Positions 17,186 to 25,521 of a stretch of DNA of 64,000 nt are shown here, piece by piece (the first letter of the stretch is position 1; every line of letters starts with the position of its first letter). The position numbers and the translations under genes are program-made. Location: the NCBI GenBank assembly GCA_947495135.1, contig CANLXN010000004.1, forward strand, positions 62,001 through 126,000, read 5' to 3'. A model generated the notes under the pieces. That model had not been told where the DNA came from. It worked only from the letters and a program-made list of their open reading frames with translations, and did not search any database. Source of the DNA: an uncultured Flavobacteriaceae bacterium. GTDB taxonomy: Bacteria; Bacteroidota; Bacteroidia; Flavobacteriales; Flavobacteriaceae.

Positions 17186-18515
17186 GATTGTACTGTTCAA
17201 TCTTATTGTAGAGGGTCTTCCTTGTAATATTTAAAAGCTTAGCAGCTCTTGACTTGTTGTAACTCGCCTCTTCCAAAGCACTTAAAATAAGATCTTTTTC
17301 ATTTTTATCTTTTGAAAAGTCTCTCTTAGGTTGCGACGCAGTTTGAACCACTTCCCTAGGGATCACATCCATAGGAATGTAAGCCGATGGACTTAACAGA
17401 ACGGCTCTTTTAATAACATTCTTTAGTTCTCGAAGATTCCCTGGCCACGCGTACCTCTTGAAAGCAGCCTCCACTTCTGGCGACAATCCTAATACGTTTT
17501 TATGTAAGACGGCATTGGCTTCCGTTAAGAAGAATTCTGTATATAGAAAAAGATCTTCTTTTCTTTCAGCAAGAGAAGGTATTTGGACTGAAAATTCGTT
17601 TAGTCTATGGTAGAGATCTTCTCTAAACGTTCCGTTAGCCACAGCGCTCATCAAGTCCTCGTTGGTAGCCGAAATAATTCGTACATCTACCTCTATTTCG
17701 GTGTTACTACCTACAGGTTTTATCTTTCGTTCCTGAAGCGCCCTTAAGAGTTGGATTTGATTTTCATAAGATAAATTTCCAACCTCATCTAAAAAAAGAG
17801 TTCCGTTATGAGCAGCTTCAAAATGTCCTTTTTTATCGTTTACCGCACCTGTAAAACTCCCCTTAATATGTCCGAAAAATTCACTGGCTGCGATTTCCTT
17901 CGGAATTGCACCACAGTCTACGGCAATAAAATTATGCTCACTTCTACTGCTGTATTTATGGATGGCCTTGGCGGCAACCTCTTTACCAGTACCACTGCTA
18001 CCTTGAATTAGAACGCCCATATCTGTTGGTCCTACCAGTTGAAGATATTGATTAAATTTTCTTGAAGGTTCACTAATTCCGATAACAAAACCAGTGGGAG
18101 CCGAAACCTTTTTTTCAGGAGTTTGCCTTGTGGTCTTTTGAACTATAGCCGGTTGTTCTGCAATCGCTTGTTGCATTACCATAAGTAATTCTTCTGGGCG
18201 AAAAGGTTTAGAAATATAATCGAGTGCACCTTTTTTAATAGCTTCTACTGCGGTTGTTACTTCAGCATAGCCAGTCATTAAAATAACACGTGTCCCTGGA
18301 GCCACTACTTTTGAATACTCCAACAAAGCCAAACCCGTATCGTCGGGCAACTTTAAATCGGTAATAAGCATAGTGAATGTTTCCGACTCAAGTTTCTCCT
18401 TCGCCTTAGTAACAGTGGATACTCCAACCACTTGATAGTCGTTGCGTTCGAGAAAGGACGTTAACATTTTTAAAAAAGCGACGTCGTCCTCAACGATTAA
18501 GATAGGTTGTTTCAT
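17175..18515 (-). CDS. sigma-54-dependent response regulator (NtrC family)
   Basis: A 446-residue regulator. The receiver domain (1-120) has Asp10, Asp11 and phospho-acceptor Asp53 (LLITDLKLPDD-type). The AAA+ domain has Walker A GSSGTGKE (172-179), the sigma-54 contact loop GSFTGA (219-224, consensus GAFTGA with Ser for Ala) and Walker B LFLDEVG. A Fis-type HTH lies at about 405-446 (YNKSRAAKLLNITRKTLYNKI). It activates RpoN promoters; targets are unknown. It is convergent with the hybrid kinase, overlapping by 11 bases, so they probably form one signalling pair although they are not in one operon. Confidence 0.94.
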   Translation of the reverse strand: MKQPILIVEDDVAFLKMLTSFLERNDYQVVGVSTVTKAKEKLESETFTMLITDLKLPDDTGLALLEYSKVVAPGTRVILMTGYAEVTTAVEAIKKGALDYISKPFRPEELLMVMQQAIAEQPAIVQKTTRQTPEKKVSAPTGFVIGISEPSRKFNQYLQLVGPTDMGVLIQGSSGTGKEVAAKAIHKYSSRSEHNFIAVDCGAIPKEIAASEFFGHIKGSFTGAVNDKKGHFEAAHNGTLFLDEVGNLSYENQIQLLRALQERKIKPVGSNTEIEVDVRIISATNEDLMSAVANGTFREDLYHRLNEFSVQIPSLAERKEDLFLYTEFFLTEANAVLHKNVLGLSPEVEAAFKRYAWPGNLRELKNVIKRAVLLSPSAYIPMDVIPREVVQTASQPKRDFSKDKNEKDLILSALEEASYNKSRAAKLLNITRKTLYNKIEQYNLKM

Positions 18516-18726
18516 GTTTCAGTTTAACTACGTAAAAATAAGAGTTATAAACGTGGCTATTTCTAAAATTATCATAAAAATAAAATCGAGAAATCTAAAA
18601 AATATTTGAAAAGAGGATACTACAAGAATTCCGATCCTCCTCAAAATGAAATGCCTAAAACCTTGTAAAGGCGAAACCTTCGTCCAGAAACCTTAGGTTA
18701 CCAGCAGGAATATAAGCACAAAAAAA

Positions 18727-18746
18727 GGGTGCCCCTAAGGACACCC
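18727..18746 (-). terminator. terminator after the PepSY-like gene
   Basis: GGGTG-C-CC / GG-A-CACCC stem with a 3-base loop, running on the minus strand into TTTTTTT. It lies 34 bases past the stop codon. Confidence 0.85.
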
Positions 18747-18780
18747 ATGCGAAGTATTGAATCTAAAAAATACCTGCAGC

Positions 18781-19098
18781 TTACTGCTTTTTAAGCCACT
18801 CGCCTTTACTGTTTGCAAACAACTCCTTGCTTGCTCCATCGGCGGCGGTCACAACTAGTTTATATTCACCTTTATTATTTGCAAAAGCTTGAGAGACTAC
18901 TGTGCCTTCTAAATCTTTAGCTATTGCATCCTTCACAGGCTGGGGTAAATCAGAAACTTTCACTTCTTTAAAGTCGTCTTGAACATCTGCTACTACTTCT
19001 GTTGCATCATCTATAGAAGCATCTGCTGTAAGGGACTGTGCATTAGTAACGGTTAGTGTTCCGAATGCGATCGCTGTTGCGATAATTAACTTTTTCAT
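18781..19098 (-). CDS. secreted PepSY-like small protein
   Basis: A 105-residue periplasmic protein. Signal peptide residues 1-20 (TVTNAQ). An acidic stretch (22-45) precedes a PepSY-like unit (VKVSDLPQPVKDAIAKDLEGTVVSQAF... YKLVV... KGEWLKK). Such BLIP/PepSY-like proteins are abundant in flavobacteria and often sit under two-component control; their ligand is unknown. Upstream there is a plausible promoter and three CTGTATA repeats. It has its own terminator, so it is monocistronic. Confidence 0.8.
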   Translation of the reverse strand: MKKLIIATAIAFGTLTVTNAQSLTADASIDDATEVVADVQDDFKEVKVSDLPQPVKDAIAKDLEGTVVSQAFANNKGEYKLVVTAADGASKELFANSKGEWLKKQ

Positions 19099-19164
19099 AA
19101 GTATTAATTTTTTGTGGGGTATAAATTATTTTTTATTTGTTATGTCCTATTGAAAATTTAGTAC

Positions 19165-19196
19165 CAAAAATAGATTTTGATCAAAATATATCGCAA
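19165..19196 (-). promoter_or_regulatory. promoter of the PepSY-like gene
   Basis: On the minus strand TTG (19194-19196) is followed after 21 bases by TATTTTTG (19165-19172), matching the Bacteroidota TTG-N-TAnnTTTG pattern, about 65 bases upstream of the ATG. Confidence 0.5.
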
Positions 19197-19253
19197 ACCC
19201 TTTGTTTACAGTTACTTAGACATTTTTTGCAATCGTTACTTTGCAATAGAACA

Positions 19254-19303
19254 CTGTATATTACGTATACAACCTGTATAAAATTTACACAGTTCACTGT
19301 ATA
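19254..19303. repeat. three CTGTATA direct repeats
   Basis: The heptamer CTGTATA occurs at 19254-19260, 19274-19280 and 19297-19303, spaced 20 and 23 bases start to start (two helical turns). It lies upstream of the PepSY-like gene promoter and just after the arfB stop, so it could be a binding site for an OmpR-type regulator. Confidence 0.4.
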
Positions 19304-19307
19304 CACC

Positions 19308-19709
19308 TCAATACGAAGGAGGTTTCCGATTGGTCTTTTTAAGCGCATTCTTCTTTTTTGAATCTAATCTTTTTTGAATTGCTCCTTTGGAGGGCTTGGT
19401 TTTTTTGCGAACCTTATCAATCTTCAGATTGTTTTGCAACAAGGAAATGAAACGGTTAATTACAGTATTCTTATTTCTATGTTGACTCCTACTCTCTCCG
19501 CATTGAAGCGCTAGTTTTCCCTTCAAATCAATTCTGTTCCTAAGCTTAGTGCTTAACAGTGCCTTTTCACGCGTGGTTAGCCCCAAAGATTTGTTTATAT
19601 AAAAGATCAATTCTACTTTGGAGGATGTTTTATTAACGTGTTGTCCACCAGGACCACTGCTTCTAACGGCCTTAAATTCGAGTTCTTTTAAGATAATATC
19701 GAGTTGCAT
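19308..19709 (-). CDS. arfB: alternative ribosome-rescue factor ArfB (YaeJ-type)
   Basis: A 133-residue peptidyl-tRNA hydrolase that frees ribosomes stalled without a stop codon. The GGQ catalytic loop is in SSGPGGQHVNKTSSKVEL near residues 17-34. The C-terminus is rich in Lys/Arg (KVRKKTKPSKGAIQKRLDSKKK), the basic tail that enters the empty mRNA channel in this family. It lacks the codon-recognition domains of RF1/RF2. The ATG overlaps the DUF4301 stop by one base, so it is the last gene of the minus-strand operon. Confidence 0.93.
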   Translation of the reverse strand: MQLDIILKELEFKAVRSSGPGGQHVNKTSSKVELIFYINKSLGLTTREKALLSTKLRNRIDLKGKLALQCGESRSQHRNKNTVINRFISLLQNNLKIDKVRKKTKPSKGAIQKRLDSKKKNALKKTNRKPPSY

Positions 19710-21235
19710 TAGGCGTCTGGACGATGTTCCTTTTTTAGTAAGTCATTAACCGTTTTAACAGGGTTAAAGGTGATTAATGGTACTTCCACAAAAACGGTAT
19801 TCCAATTAGCCATTCCTCCATTCCATAACCCAGGTAGCTCCAAAGCCTTAATAGCACTTCCATTTTCAAATTTGGTAGAGATAAAACCGGCGTCGGGATT
19901 GGTGAATTCATTTAGATCGAACTTCTCACCTTTATAATCCCTTAGACCGCATACTAGATCCACTGGATTAAAATGAGTTGCCTCATTTATGATCGCATTC
20001 TGGTGTTTATTTGTTAAGTCTATTTGAGATTTCTCAATAATTTGCAAGGTAGTTGCGCCTTCCTCGTTCTGCACCCAGAATGGACCTCCCCCGGGAGCTC
20101 CTGTATTTTTCACTACTCCACAAACACGTAAAGGCCTATTTAAAAATTCTCTAGTTGCCGAAACTCCTTGCGGAAGGTCTTTGCTCTCCAGTTCATTCCA
20201 TATAAAAGATTGTATTTCCTTCATCTCCACTAAACCAACATTGTTGTCTAATTTTCTTAGATAACCAAAAATTCTCGATTGCAAATCCAATAATTTCCCA
20301 GCTAGTATTCTCTTGTGAAAGCCAATATCCTCCACATATTCTTGTGTGGCCACGTTATCGATATTTTTAATAAAAACAATATCTGCGTTCACTTCGTTTA
20401 AATTTTCAAGTAGCGCGCCATGTCCAGCTGGTCTAAATACCAAATTTCCGTTCGAATCCCTAAAAGGTCTGTTCTCATTTGTAACCGCAATGGTATCCGT
20501 TTCCTTCTTTTGAAAGGAATAAGAGATATGAAAGGTCTTTTTCGTCTTTCGGCTCACCCTGCTTTTTATGCTATTAAATTCTTCTTTAAAATACGCCAAG
20601 TGATTTTCAGAAAATGTGAAGTGCAGATAAACATCATCTTTAACTGCCGCATAATAAGCCGCTTCAAACAACTGCTCTTCGAAAGCAGTGGTAGCATATT
20701 TTTTATATTTATGAAAAGGAATTAAACCCTTAGGCATTTCCCCAAAATCCAATCCCGTTTTATCTAATAGTGCTTTTGCAAAATAATAGTGTCGCTGCCC
20801 CTTATCAGACTTCTTATAATCTGGGTAATTCTCTCTTATCTTTTTTCTAACCAAATTAATAAACGCGAAATCTGAAGCAGAATCGAAGAAGGTAGAAAGA
20901 TCCATCGATCTGTTTTTCTTTAAATATTCTCTATATAATTCTTTCTGGGGGTTATAGGATTCTAAAAATTGATGTAAAAATTGAAACATCCGAGTTGCAG
21001 CACCAGAGGCTGGAACAAATTTCACAATATCTAGAGCATCTTTTTTACCTTCATATAAGCGCTCTAGACGGAGCTTCTCATCTTCAGATAACTCTAAAAT
21101 ACCATTACCAATAGATGCCGTAGTCACCACATTAGCAAAACTAATTCCTCTTACAAAGGTTTCTAATTGTTTGTAGACCTGATTTAGGGTAAGCCCATAA
21201 TCTTCAATCTGTTTAATATCTTTTTCAGTTAGCAT
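19709..21235 (-). CDS. DUF4301 family protein
   Basis: A 508-residue soluble protein of the Bacteroidota family DUF4301. Recognisable segments are VKFVPASGAATRMF (near 93-106), FRPAGHGALLENLN and TGAPGGGPFWVQNE. The Gly-rich GAATRMF and GHGALL segments are reminiscent of nucleotidyltransferase-like sugar-nucleotide binding, but this is only a resemblance and no function is established. It overlaps arfB by one base and the NadR-like kinase by 11 bases, so it is firmly embedded in the operon. Confidence 0.85.
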   Translation of the reverse strand: MLTEKDIKQIEDYGLTLNQVYKQLETFVRGISFANVVTTASIGNGILELSEDEKLRLERLYEGKKDALDIVKFVPASGAATRMFQFLHQFLESYNPQKELYREYLKKNRSMDLSTFFDSASDFAFINLVRKKIRENYPDYKKSDKGQRHYYFAKALLDKTGLDFGEMPKGLIPFHKYKKYATTAFEEQLFEAAYYAAVKDDVYLHFTFSENHLAYFKEEFNSIKSRVSRKTKKTFHISYSFQKKETDTIAVTNENRPFRDSNGNLVFRPAGHGALLENLNEVNADIVFIKNIDNVATQEYVEDIGFHKRILAGKLLDLQSRIFGYLRKLDNNVGLVEMKEIQSFIWNELESKDLPQGVSATREFLNRPLRVCGVVKNTGAPGGGPFWVQNEEGATTLQIIEKSQIDLTNKHQNAIINEATHFNPVDLVCGLRDYKGEKFDLNEFTNPDAGFISTKFENGSAIKALELPGLWNGGMANWNTVFVEVPLITFNPVKTVNDLLKKEHRPDA

Positions 21236-21800
21236 TAAGGTTCGTTTTCAGGACTGCTAAAGATTCAATGGCAGTTTCTAATCGTTCTTGTTCGTTTCCT
21301 TTTAGTAAGCAGTAGGGTAAATTATTCTTTCGCAATTCTTCCTCAAAAATACAAAACATATTCTGCCTATCATTAGGTCGATCCCTTAAATCGTCTTTCT
21401 CCCAAGGTGTATCGATATAGGTTAAAAAGTAAAAATCGTAGTCCGTTTCCTCAATAGCAATTAAAATTTGATCGGGGCAAAACCCTTCGTAATAGTATTC
21501 GGAGTATACTTTAAGCTCTAGTAAATTGGTATCGCAAAATAGAAATTCAGTCGCCTTTTTAGACATTTCATTCTCTAATTCCAGCTGTCCTTGTGCAATT
21601 GGAACCAAATCTTCCCGCGTTACTCTTTCACCAGATTTATCCCACTTATTTTGAAGATACTCCCTCATGTATTCTGGCACCCATTGTGTTCCGAAATGGG
21701 TCGCTAACTGATTTGCCAAAGTAGTCTTCCCAGAAGATTCTGGTCCAAATAACACCACCTTTATGCAGTCACTGGGGTTTTGTCTAAGTGTTTTTTCCAT
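21225..21800 (-). CDS. NadR-like P-loop kinase
   Basis: A 191-residue free-standing ATPase/kinase resembling the ribosylnicotinamide-kinase domain of NadR (AAA_28). Walker A is GPESSGKTT at about 19-27; a YMREYL motif and DTNLLELKVYSEYY (acidic metal/substrate-binding region) follow, with a lid rich in Arg/Asp (DDLRDRPNDRQNMF). The NMN adenylyltransferase domain of full NadR is absent. Next to a PnuC-family transporter the standard reading is nicotinamide riboside phosphorylation after uptake. The third gene of the set is a thiamine-binding-like protein, so thiamine kinase is a serious alternative. It overlaps the transporter by 40 bases. Confidence 0.82.
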   Translation of the reverse strand: MEKTLRQNPSDCIKVVLFGPESSGKTTLANQLATHFGTQWVPEYMREYLQNKWDKSGERVTREDLVPIAQGQLELENEMSKKATEFLFCDTNLLELKVYSEYYYEGFCPDQILIAIEETDYDFYFLTYIDTPWEKDDLRDRPNDRQNMFCIFEEELRKNNLPYCLLKGNEQERLETAIESLAVLKTNLNAN

Positions 21801-22393
21801 GCTAAGTATCCGAAAATAGCAATTATAGATAATATGAGGTATAAAATACTGCTAAAAGTAAGACCCTTGTAAAAATACAATGGAACTGTTATAATATTTC
21901 CCACAATCCAAAACAGCCAATTTTCAATCTTTCGTTTGGCCATTAACCACATTCCTACAAAGAATATTCCGGTAGTAACTGTATCCACATAAGCGGTCCA
22001 GTTATTCCACTTGTCAAAAGCTTTGTAAACCACAAAAATAAAAATCATAGTAGCAAAAAATATGAGCACTGAATAGATTTTCTCTGCACGATTGGTCACG
22101 GTAATAGGAGTAACATGGGTGTCATCTACCTTCTTAGTCCAAACATACCAGCCGTAAACACTCATTATAAAATAATAGGCGTTTATAAGCATATCGCCCA
22201 AAAGCCCCCATTTTAAAAGAAGGTAAACAAAAATTGCGGTACAAATCATTCCAGTTGGAAAAACTAAAATGTTGTTTTTCTTAGAATAGATAACAGAAGC
22301 AATCGTAAAAACGGCTGCCACCAATTCTAATACAATATCCAAAGTAGCATACCCTTGATACTGTCCAAAGAGAAAATCAAAAATGTGGTTCAT
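21761..22393 (-). CDS. PnuC/PnuT-family vitamin transporter
   Basis: The start at 22393 (MNHIFDFLFG) is preferred to the upstream ATG at 22417 because it begins at the usual family position; the product is 210 residues with about seven membrane helices. Signature segments: LELVAAVFTIASVIYSKK near the N-terminus and INAYYFIMSVYGWYVWTKK in the middle, plus the C-terminal YLILSIIAIFGYLAW. PnuC proteins take up nicotinamide riboside and PnuT relatives take up thiamine, both by facilitated diffusion driven by intracellular phosphorylation. The kinase gene downstream overlaps by 40 bases. Substrate is unresolved. Confidence 0.88.
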   Translation of the reverse strand: MNHIFDFLFGQYQGYATLDIVLELVAAVFTIASVIYSKKNNILVFPTGMICTAIFVYLLLKWGLLGDMLINAYYFIMSVYGWYVWTKKVDDTHVTPITVTNRAEKIYSVLIFFATMIFIFVVYKAFDKWNNWTAYVDTVTTGIFFVGMWLMAKRKIENWLFWIVGNIITVPLYFYKGLTFSSILYLILSIIAIFGYLAWKKHLDKTPVTA

Positions 22394-22637
22394 AATCGCT
22401 TCGGTCCGATTTAACAATTTTCATATAAAGAAGTCCGCGATCAACTGCTTCTAAGGCTACTTTCATTTCTTTCTGAAGCACCTTCATCACCACCTCGTAC
22501 TCGCCATAAACCTGAGTACTTAAAGGATTCTCTAAGACAGTAAGGCCGGAGGTTCGTAAAGATTTGATAAAATCGATGATCGCAGGCTCAAAATTGTCCT
22601 GAAGAGGGGTTAAGGTTAATTCTACTGAAATTTTCAT
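22377..22637 (-). CDS. thiamine-binding-like protein (COG0011/YqgV family)
   Basis: An 86-residue ferredoxin-fold protein. The pattern ELTLTPLQDN, SGLTVLENPLSTQVYGEYE and VMKVL, ending MKIVKSDR, matches the MTH1187/YkoF-like thiamine-binding family (PF01910), in which small tetrameric proteins bind thiamine in the cytosol. It overlaps the transporter gene by 17 bases and starts 12 bases after the GGGP synthase stop. Its presence beside a PnuC-family transporter is the main hint that the transporter handles thiamine. The family match is by eye. Confidence 0.72.
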   Translation of the reverse strand: MKISVELTLTPLQDNFEPAIIDFIKSLRTSGLTVLENPLSTQVYGEYEVVMKVLQKEMKVALEAVDRGLLYMKIVKSDRSDYEPHF

Positions 22638-22649
22638 ATGCTCGATCTT

Positions 22650-23369
22650 TTAGCTCAACTGCGTTGTATTATTATTTTCAAACACTGTCCCCATTACGAC
22701 CATATCGGCTCCAGCATCATAGGCCAATTGCTTCTGTTCTTGAGAACGTATTCCCCCTCCCACTATAATAGGTATGTCGATTTTCTTTTTTACTTCTGAA
22801 ATGATCTTCGGATCTACGGGGTACTTCGCCCCACTACCAGCTTCTAAATAAATGAGTTTTGCGCCCATCATTTCACCTGCCTTTGCGGTATCAACAATTG
22901 CCTGAACATCACTTTGAACCATAGGTTTTGTTTGAGTTACACGAGACACGGCAGACTCGCTGCCACCGTCTATGAGCAAATATGCGGTTGAAATCACCTC
23001 AAGATCGGTTTCTTGCAGCATTCCAATAGCCTTCACCTGCTGTCCCACCAAATATTCCGGATTTCTTCCCGACAGTAAGCTTAAGAACAGCAAGGCATCG
23101 GCGCTTTCAGTAATTTGTGTATAATCGCCTGGGAAAAGAATAATAGGTTTGGACGTTACCAACTTTAGTTCTTTTACCAACACATCAGTTTGACCTGGTT
23201 CAACGGTACTACCACCCACAAAAATATGAGTAGTCTCTGCAGGAATATTTCTTAAAAAAACAGCCGCTTGGGAGGAATCAAACTTATCGGGATCCACCAG
23301 TATAGCCAACAACTTGGTATTCTTATAAAACGTTTCTAAAAAAGTTTGATACTGGTTATAAACTCCCAT
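22650..23369 (-). CDS. geranylgeranylglyceryl/heptaprenylglyceryl phosphate synthase
   Basis: A 239-residue TIM-barrel prenyltransferase of the PcrB/GGGPS family, which joins sn-glycerol-1-phosphate to a polyprenyl diphosphate. Motifs: LLAILVDPDKF (N-terminal), FVGGSTVEPG, LFPGD, YLEAGSGA and the phosphate-binding IIVGGGIRSQEQ. Archaea use this reaction for ether lipids; Bacteroidota carry a group II homologue whose product is not clearly established. The gene abuts the phosphopantetheinyl transferase with no gap, so it is in the same operon. Confidence 0.93.
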   Translation of the reverse strand: MGVYNQYQTFLETFYKNTKLLAILVDPDKFDSSQAAVFLRNIPAETTHIFVGGSTVEPGQTDVLVKELKLVTSKPIILFPGDYTQITESADALLFLSLLSGRNPEYLVGQQVKAIGMLQETDLEVISTAYLLIDGGSESAVSRVTQTKPMVQSDVQAIVDTAKAGEMMGAKLIYLEAGSGAKYPVDPKIISEVKKKIDIPIIVGGGIRSQEQKQLAYDAGADMVVMGTVFENNNTTQLS

Positions 23370-24002
23370 CTAATTTAAGATTAGTGCATAGGTGCAAGTA
23401 AAGCCTTCAAACTCGAGAAACCAAACGTGGTATTTTTCAATCTTCCCTTCAAAACTTACATCGGCTGTGGTGCTCCCATCTTCAAAAAGAAAATCTTCCA
23501 CATATATATTTTGTAAAAAACTCACCCCCTTTTCAGCAAAACTCTTATACAGACTTTCTTTGGCACCCCATACAATCGTGAGCTTGCGCATTATAGCGTC
23601 TTCATTGGCCAAGGTTCTGTATTCTTCTATGGGTGTAAACTTATGAGCAATTCTTAAAATTTTTGGACGTTGCTTTTCAATATCAATCCCTACTTCCGAA
23701 GAACTCAAAACAATGGCCGAAAATATAAAGGAATGGGTAATGGAAATTTTCATTCCATCCTTTAAATGTGGCTTTCCTTTTTCATCATAAAAAAGATCGT
23801 GATCTGTATAACCTTGTTCCTTCAGTAGATGGCGAACGCTCATAAAACCTCGGCGATGTATATCACTACTCATACCATCAACCCTATTTCGACAGTGCAT
23901 TGTTAGGCTAATTCCATCCGAAAGTTCCTCGAAAGATTCTTCAATCTTCCAAATGAGGACCTTAGTAGCTGGGTTCACTGTTATAGTTTTGTAAAGAGGC
24001 AT
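23370..24002 (-). CDS. 4'-phosphopantetheinyl transferase superfamily protein
   Basis: A 210-residue Sfp/HetI-type enzyme that moves the phosphopantetheine arm of CoA onto a carrier protein. The magnesium-binding motifs are VGIDIEKQRP (GxDxE) and IVWGAKESLYKSF (WxxKEAxxK). Length fits the short bacterial branch. It is the first gene of the minus-strand run that continues through GGGP synthase to arfB; its start is 107 bases from the divergent ahcY. Its target carrier protein is not visible here. Confidence 0.92.
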   Translation of the reverse strand: MPLYKTITVNPATKVLIWKIEESFEELSDGISLTMHCRNRVDGMSSDIHRRGFMSVRHLLKEQGYTDHDLFYDEKGKPHLKDGMKISITHSFIFSAIVLSSSEVGIDIEKQRPKILRIAHKFTPIEEYRTLANEDAIMRKLTIVWGAKESLYKSFAEKGVSFLQNIYVEDFLFEDGSTTADVSFEGKIEKYHVWFLEFEGFTCTYALILN

Positions 24003-24022
24003 ATAAATTGAAGGATAATGCT

Positions 24023-24030
24023 TAATTTTG
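24023..24030 (+). promoter_or_regulatory. -7 element of the ahcY promoter
   Basis: TAATTTTG matches TAnnTTTG exactly, 79 bases upstream of the ahcY ATG. A TTG upstream at the ideal distance is not obvious. No SAM or SAH riboswitch motif is seen in the 24031-24109 leader. Confidence 0.45.
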
Positions 24031-24109
24031 CAGTCTGTAAAATTTACGAATTAAAAGTAAGTAATTATAACAACGTACCCGCCGTTGCGAGTACAACAAA
24101 TATAATAAT

Positions 24110-25420
24110 ATGTCAACGAAAACAGTACCCTACGTAGCGTATAAAGTAAAAGATATTTCCCTTTCAGATTGGGGACGTAAAGAGATCGAATTGGCTGAAG
24201 CAGAGATGCCAGGTCTTATGTCTCTTCGCGAAGAATACAAAAACGAGCAGCCTTTGAAAGGAGCACGTATTGCAGGATGTCTGCACATGACCATTCAAAC
24301 GGCCGTACTTATTGAAACGTTACAAGCTTTGGGTGCAGAAGTTACCTGGAGTTCTTGTAATATATTTTCTACACAAGATCAAGCTGCTGCTGCGATTGCT
24401 GCTGCTGGAACAGCGGTATATGCATGGAAAGGTATGAACGAAGAAGAATTTGACTGGTGTATTGAACAAACACTTTTCTTTGGTGAAGATCGCAAACCAC
24501 TCAATATGATTCTAGACGATGGAGGTGACCTTACCAATATGGTATTAGATCGTTACCCAGAATTGGCGGAAGGAATTAACGGTCTTTCAGAGGAAACTAC
24601 TACTGGAGTACACCGTTTATACGAGCGCATGAATAATGGAACACTTCCAATGCCCGCAATTAACGTAAACGACAGCGTTACTAAATCGAAGTTCGATAAC
24701 AAATACGGTTGTAAGGAAAGTGCGGTAGATGCAATCCGTCGTGCTACCGATGTAATGTTGGCCGGAAAACGAGTGGTGGTATGTGGATATGGTGATGTTG
24801 GAAAAGGAACAGCGGCCTCATTTAAAGGAGCTGGTTCAATTGTAACCGTTACCGAAGTAGACCCTATTTGTGCACTGCAAGCCGCTATGGATGGTTTTGA
24901 AGTTAAAAGACTAGAAACCGTAGTTGGGAACGCAGACATCGTGATCACCACCACAGGAAATAAAGACATTGTACGTCCAGAGCACTTTAAAGCTATGAAG
25001 GACAAAACAATTGTATGTAATATTGGTCACTTCGACAACGAAATTGATGTGTCATGGTTGAACGATAATTTCGAAAAAATCGAGATCAAACCGCAAGTTG
25101 ACAAATACAACGTAAACGGAAAAGACATCTTATTGTTAGCCGAAGGTCGTTTAGTAAACCTTGGTTGTGCAACAGGACACCCAAGTTTTGTAATGAGTAA
25201 CTCATTTACCAACCAAACATTGGCTCAATTAGAACTTTGGAACAATAGAGACGCTTACGAAAACAAAGTGTACATGCTTCCAAAGCACCTAGATGAAAAA
25301 GTGGCAAAACTGCACCTAGCAAAAATTGGAGTGGAACTGACAGAGCTTCGTAAAGACCAAGCAGATTATATTGGAGTAAAAGTAGAGGGGCCATTTAAGC
25401 CAGAGTATTACAGATACTAA
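24110..25420 (+). CDS. ahcY: adenosylhomocysteinase (SAH hydrolase)
   Basis: Splits S-adenosylhomocysteine into adenosine and homocysteine using bound NAD, removing the product inhibitor of methyltransferases. The 436-residue protein has [34 protein letters not shown], given here only as the N-terminal block at about 39-72, an NAD-binding glycine motif [12 protein letters not shown], the block [11 protein letters not shown] and a C-terminus KPEYYRY that reaches into the neighbouring subunit. It is monocistronic with its own leader and terminator. Confidence 0.98.
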   Translation: MSTKTVPYVAYKVKDISLSDWGRKEIELAEAEMPGLMSLREEYKNEQPLKGARIAGCLHMTIQTAVLIETLQALGAEVTWSSCNIFSTQDQAAAAIAAAGTAVYAWKGMNEEEFDWCIEQTLFFGEDRKPLNMILDDGGDLTNMVLDRYPELAEGINGLSEETTTGVHRLYERMNNGTLPMPAINVNDSVTKSKFDNKYGCKESAVDAIRRATDVMLAGKRVVVCGYGDVGKGTAASFKGAGSIVTVTEVDPICALQAAMDGFEVKRLETVVGNADIVITTTGNKDIVRPEHFKAMKDKTIVCNIGHFDNEIDVSWLNDNFEKIEIKPQVDKYNVNGKDILLLAEGRLVNLGCATGHPSFVMSNSFTNQTLAQLELWNNRDAYENKVYMLPKHLDEKVAKLHLAKIGVELTELRKDQADYIGVKVEGPFKPEYYRY

Positions 25421-25466
25421 ACTTCAGTCTACGGGCGATCAGATTTGCCTACGATATCAAATAAAA

Positions 25467-25497
25467 AACCCTTCTGTTTTACAGAGGGGTTTTTTTA
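25467..25497 (+). terminator. terminator after ahcY
   Basis: AACCCTTCTG (25467-25476) pairs with CAGAGGGGTT (25482-25491) with one wobble, followed by a T run. The A-rich left side lets it also serve the convergent lipoprotein gene. Confidence 0.9.
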
Positions 25498-25521
25498 TTG
25501 TTAGCATTTCAGAATAAAAAA

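Noticed and set aside
21225-22393. Firm assignment of the PnuC/NadR-like pair as nicotinamide riboside uptake
   Set aside because: The adjacent thiamine-binding-like gene and the nearby TPP-controlled receptor make thiamine an equally good substrate, so no gene symbols were assigned.
24031-24109. SAM or SAH riboswitch in the ahcY leader
   Set aside because: The leader is short and AT-rich with no matching conserved core.
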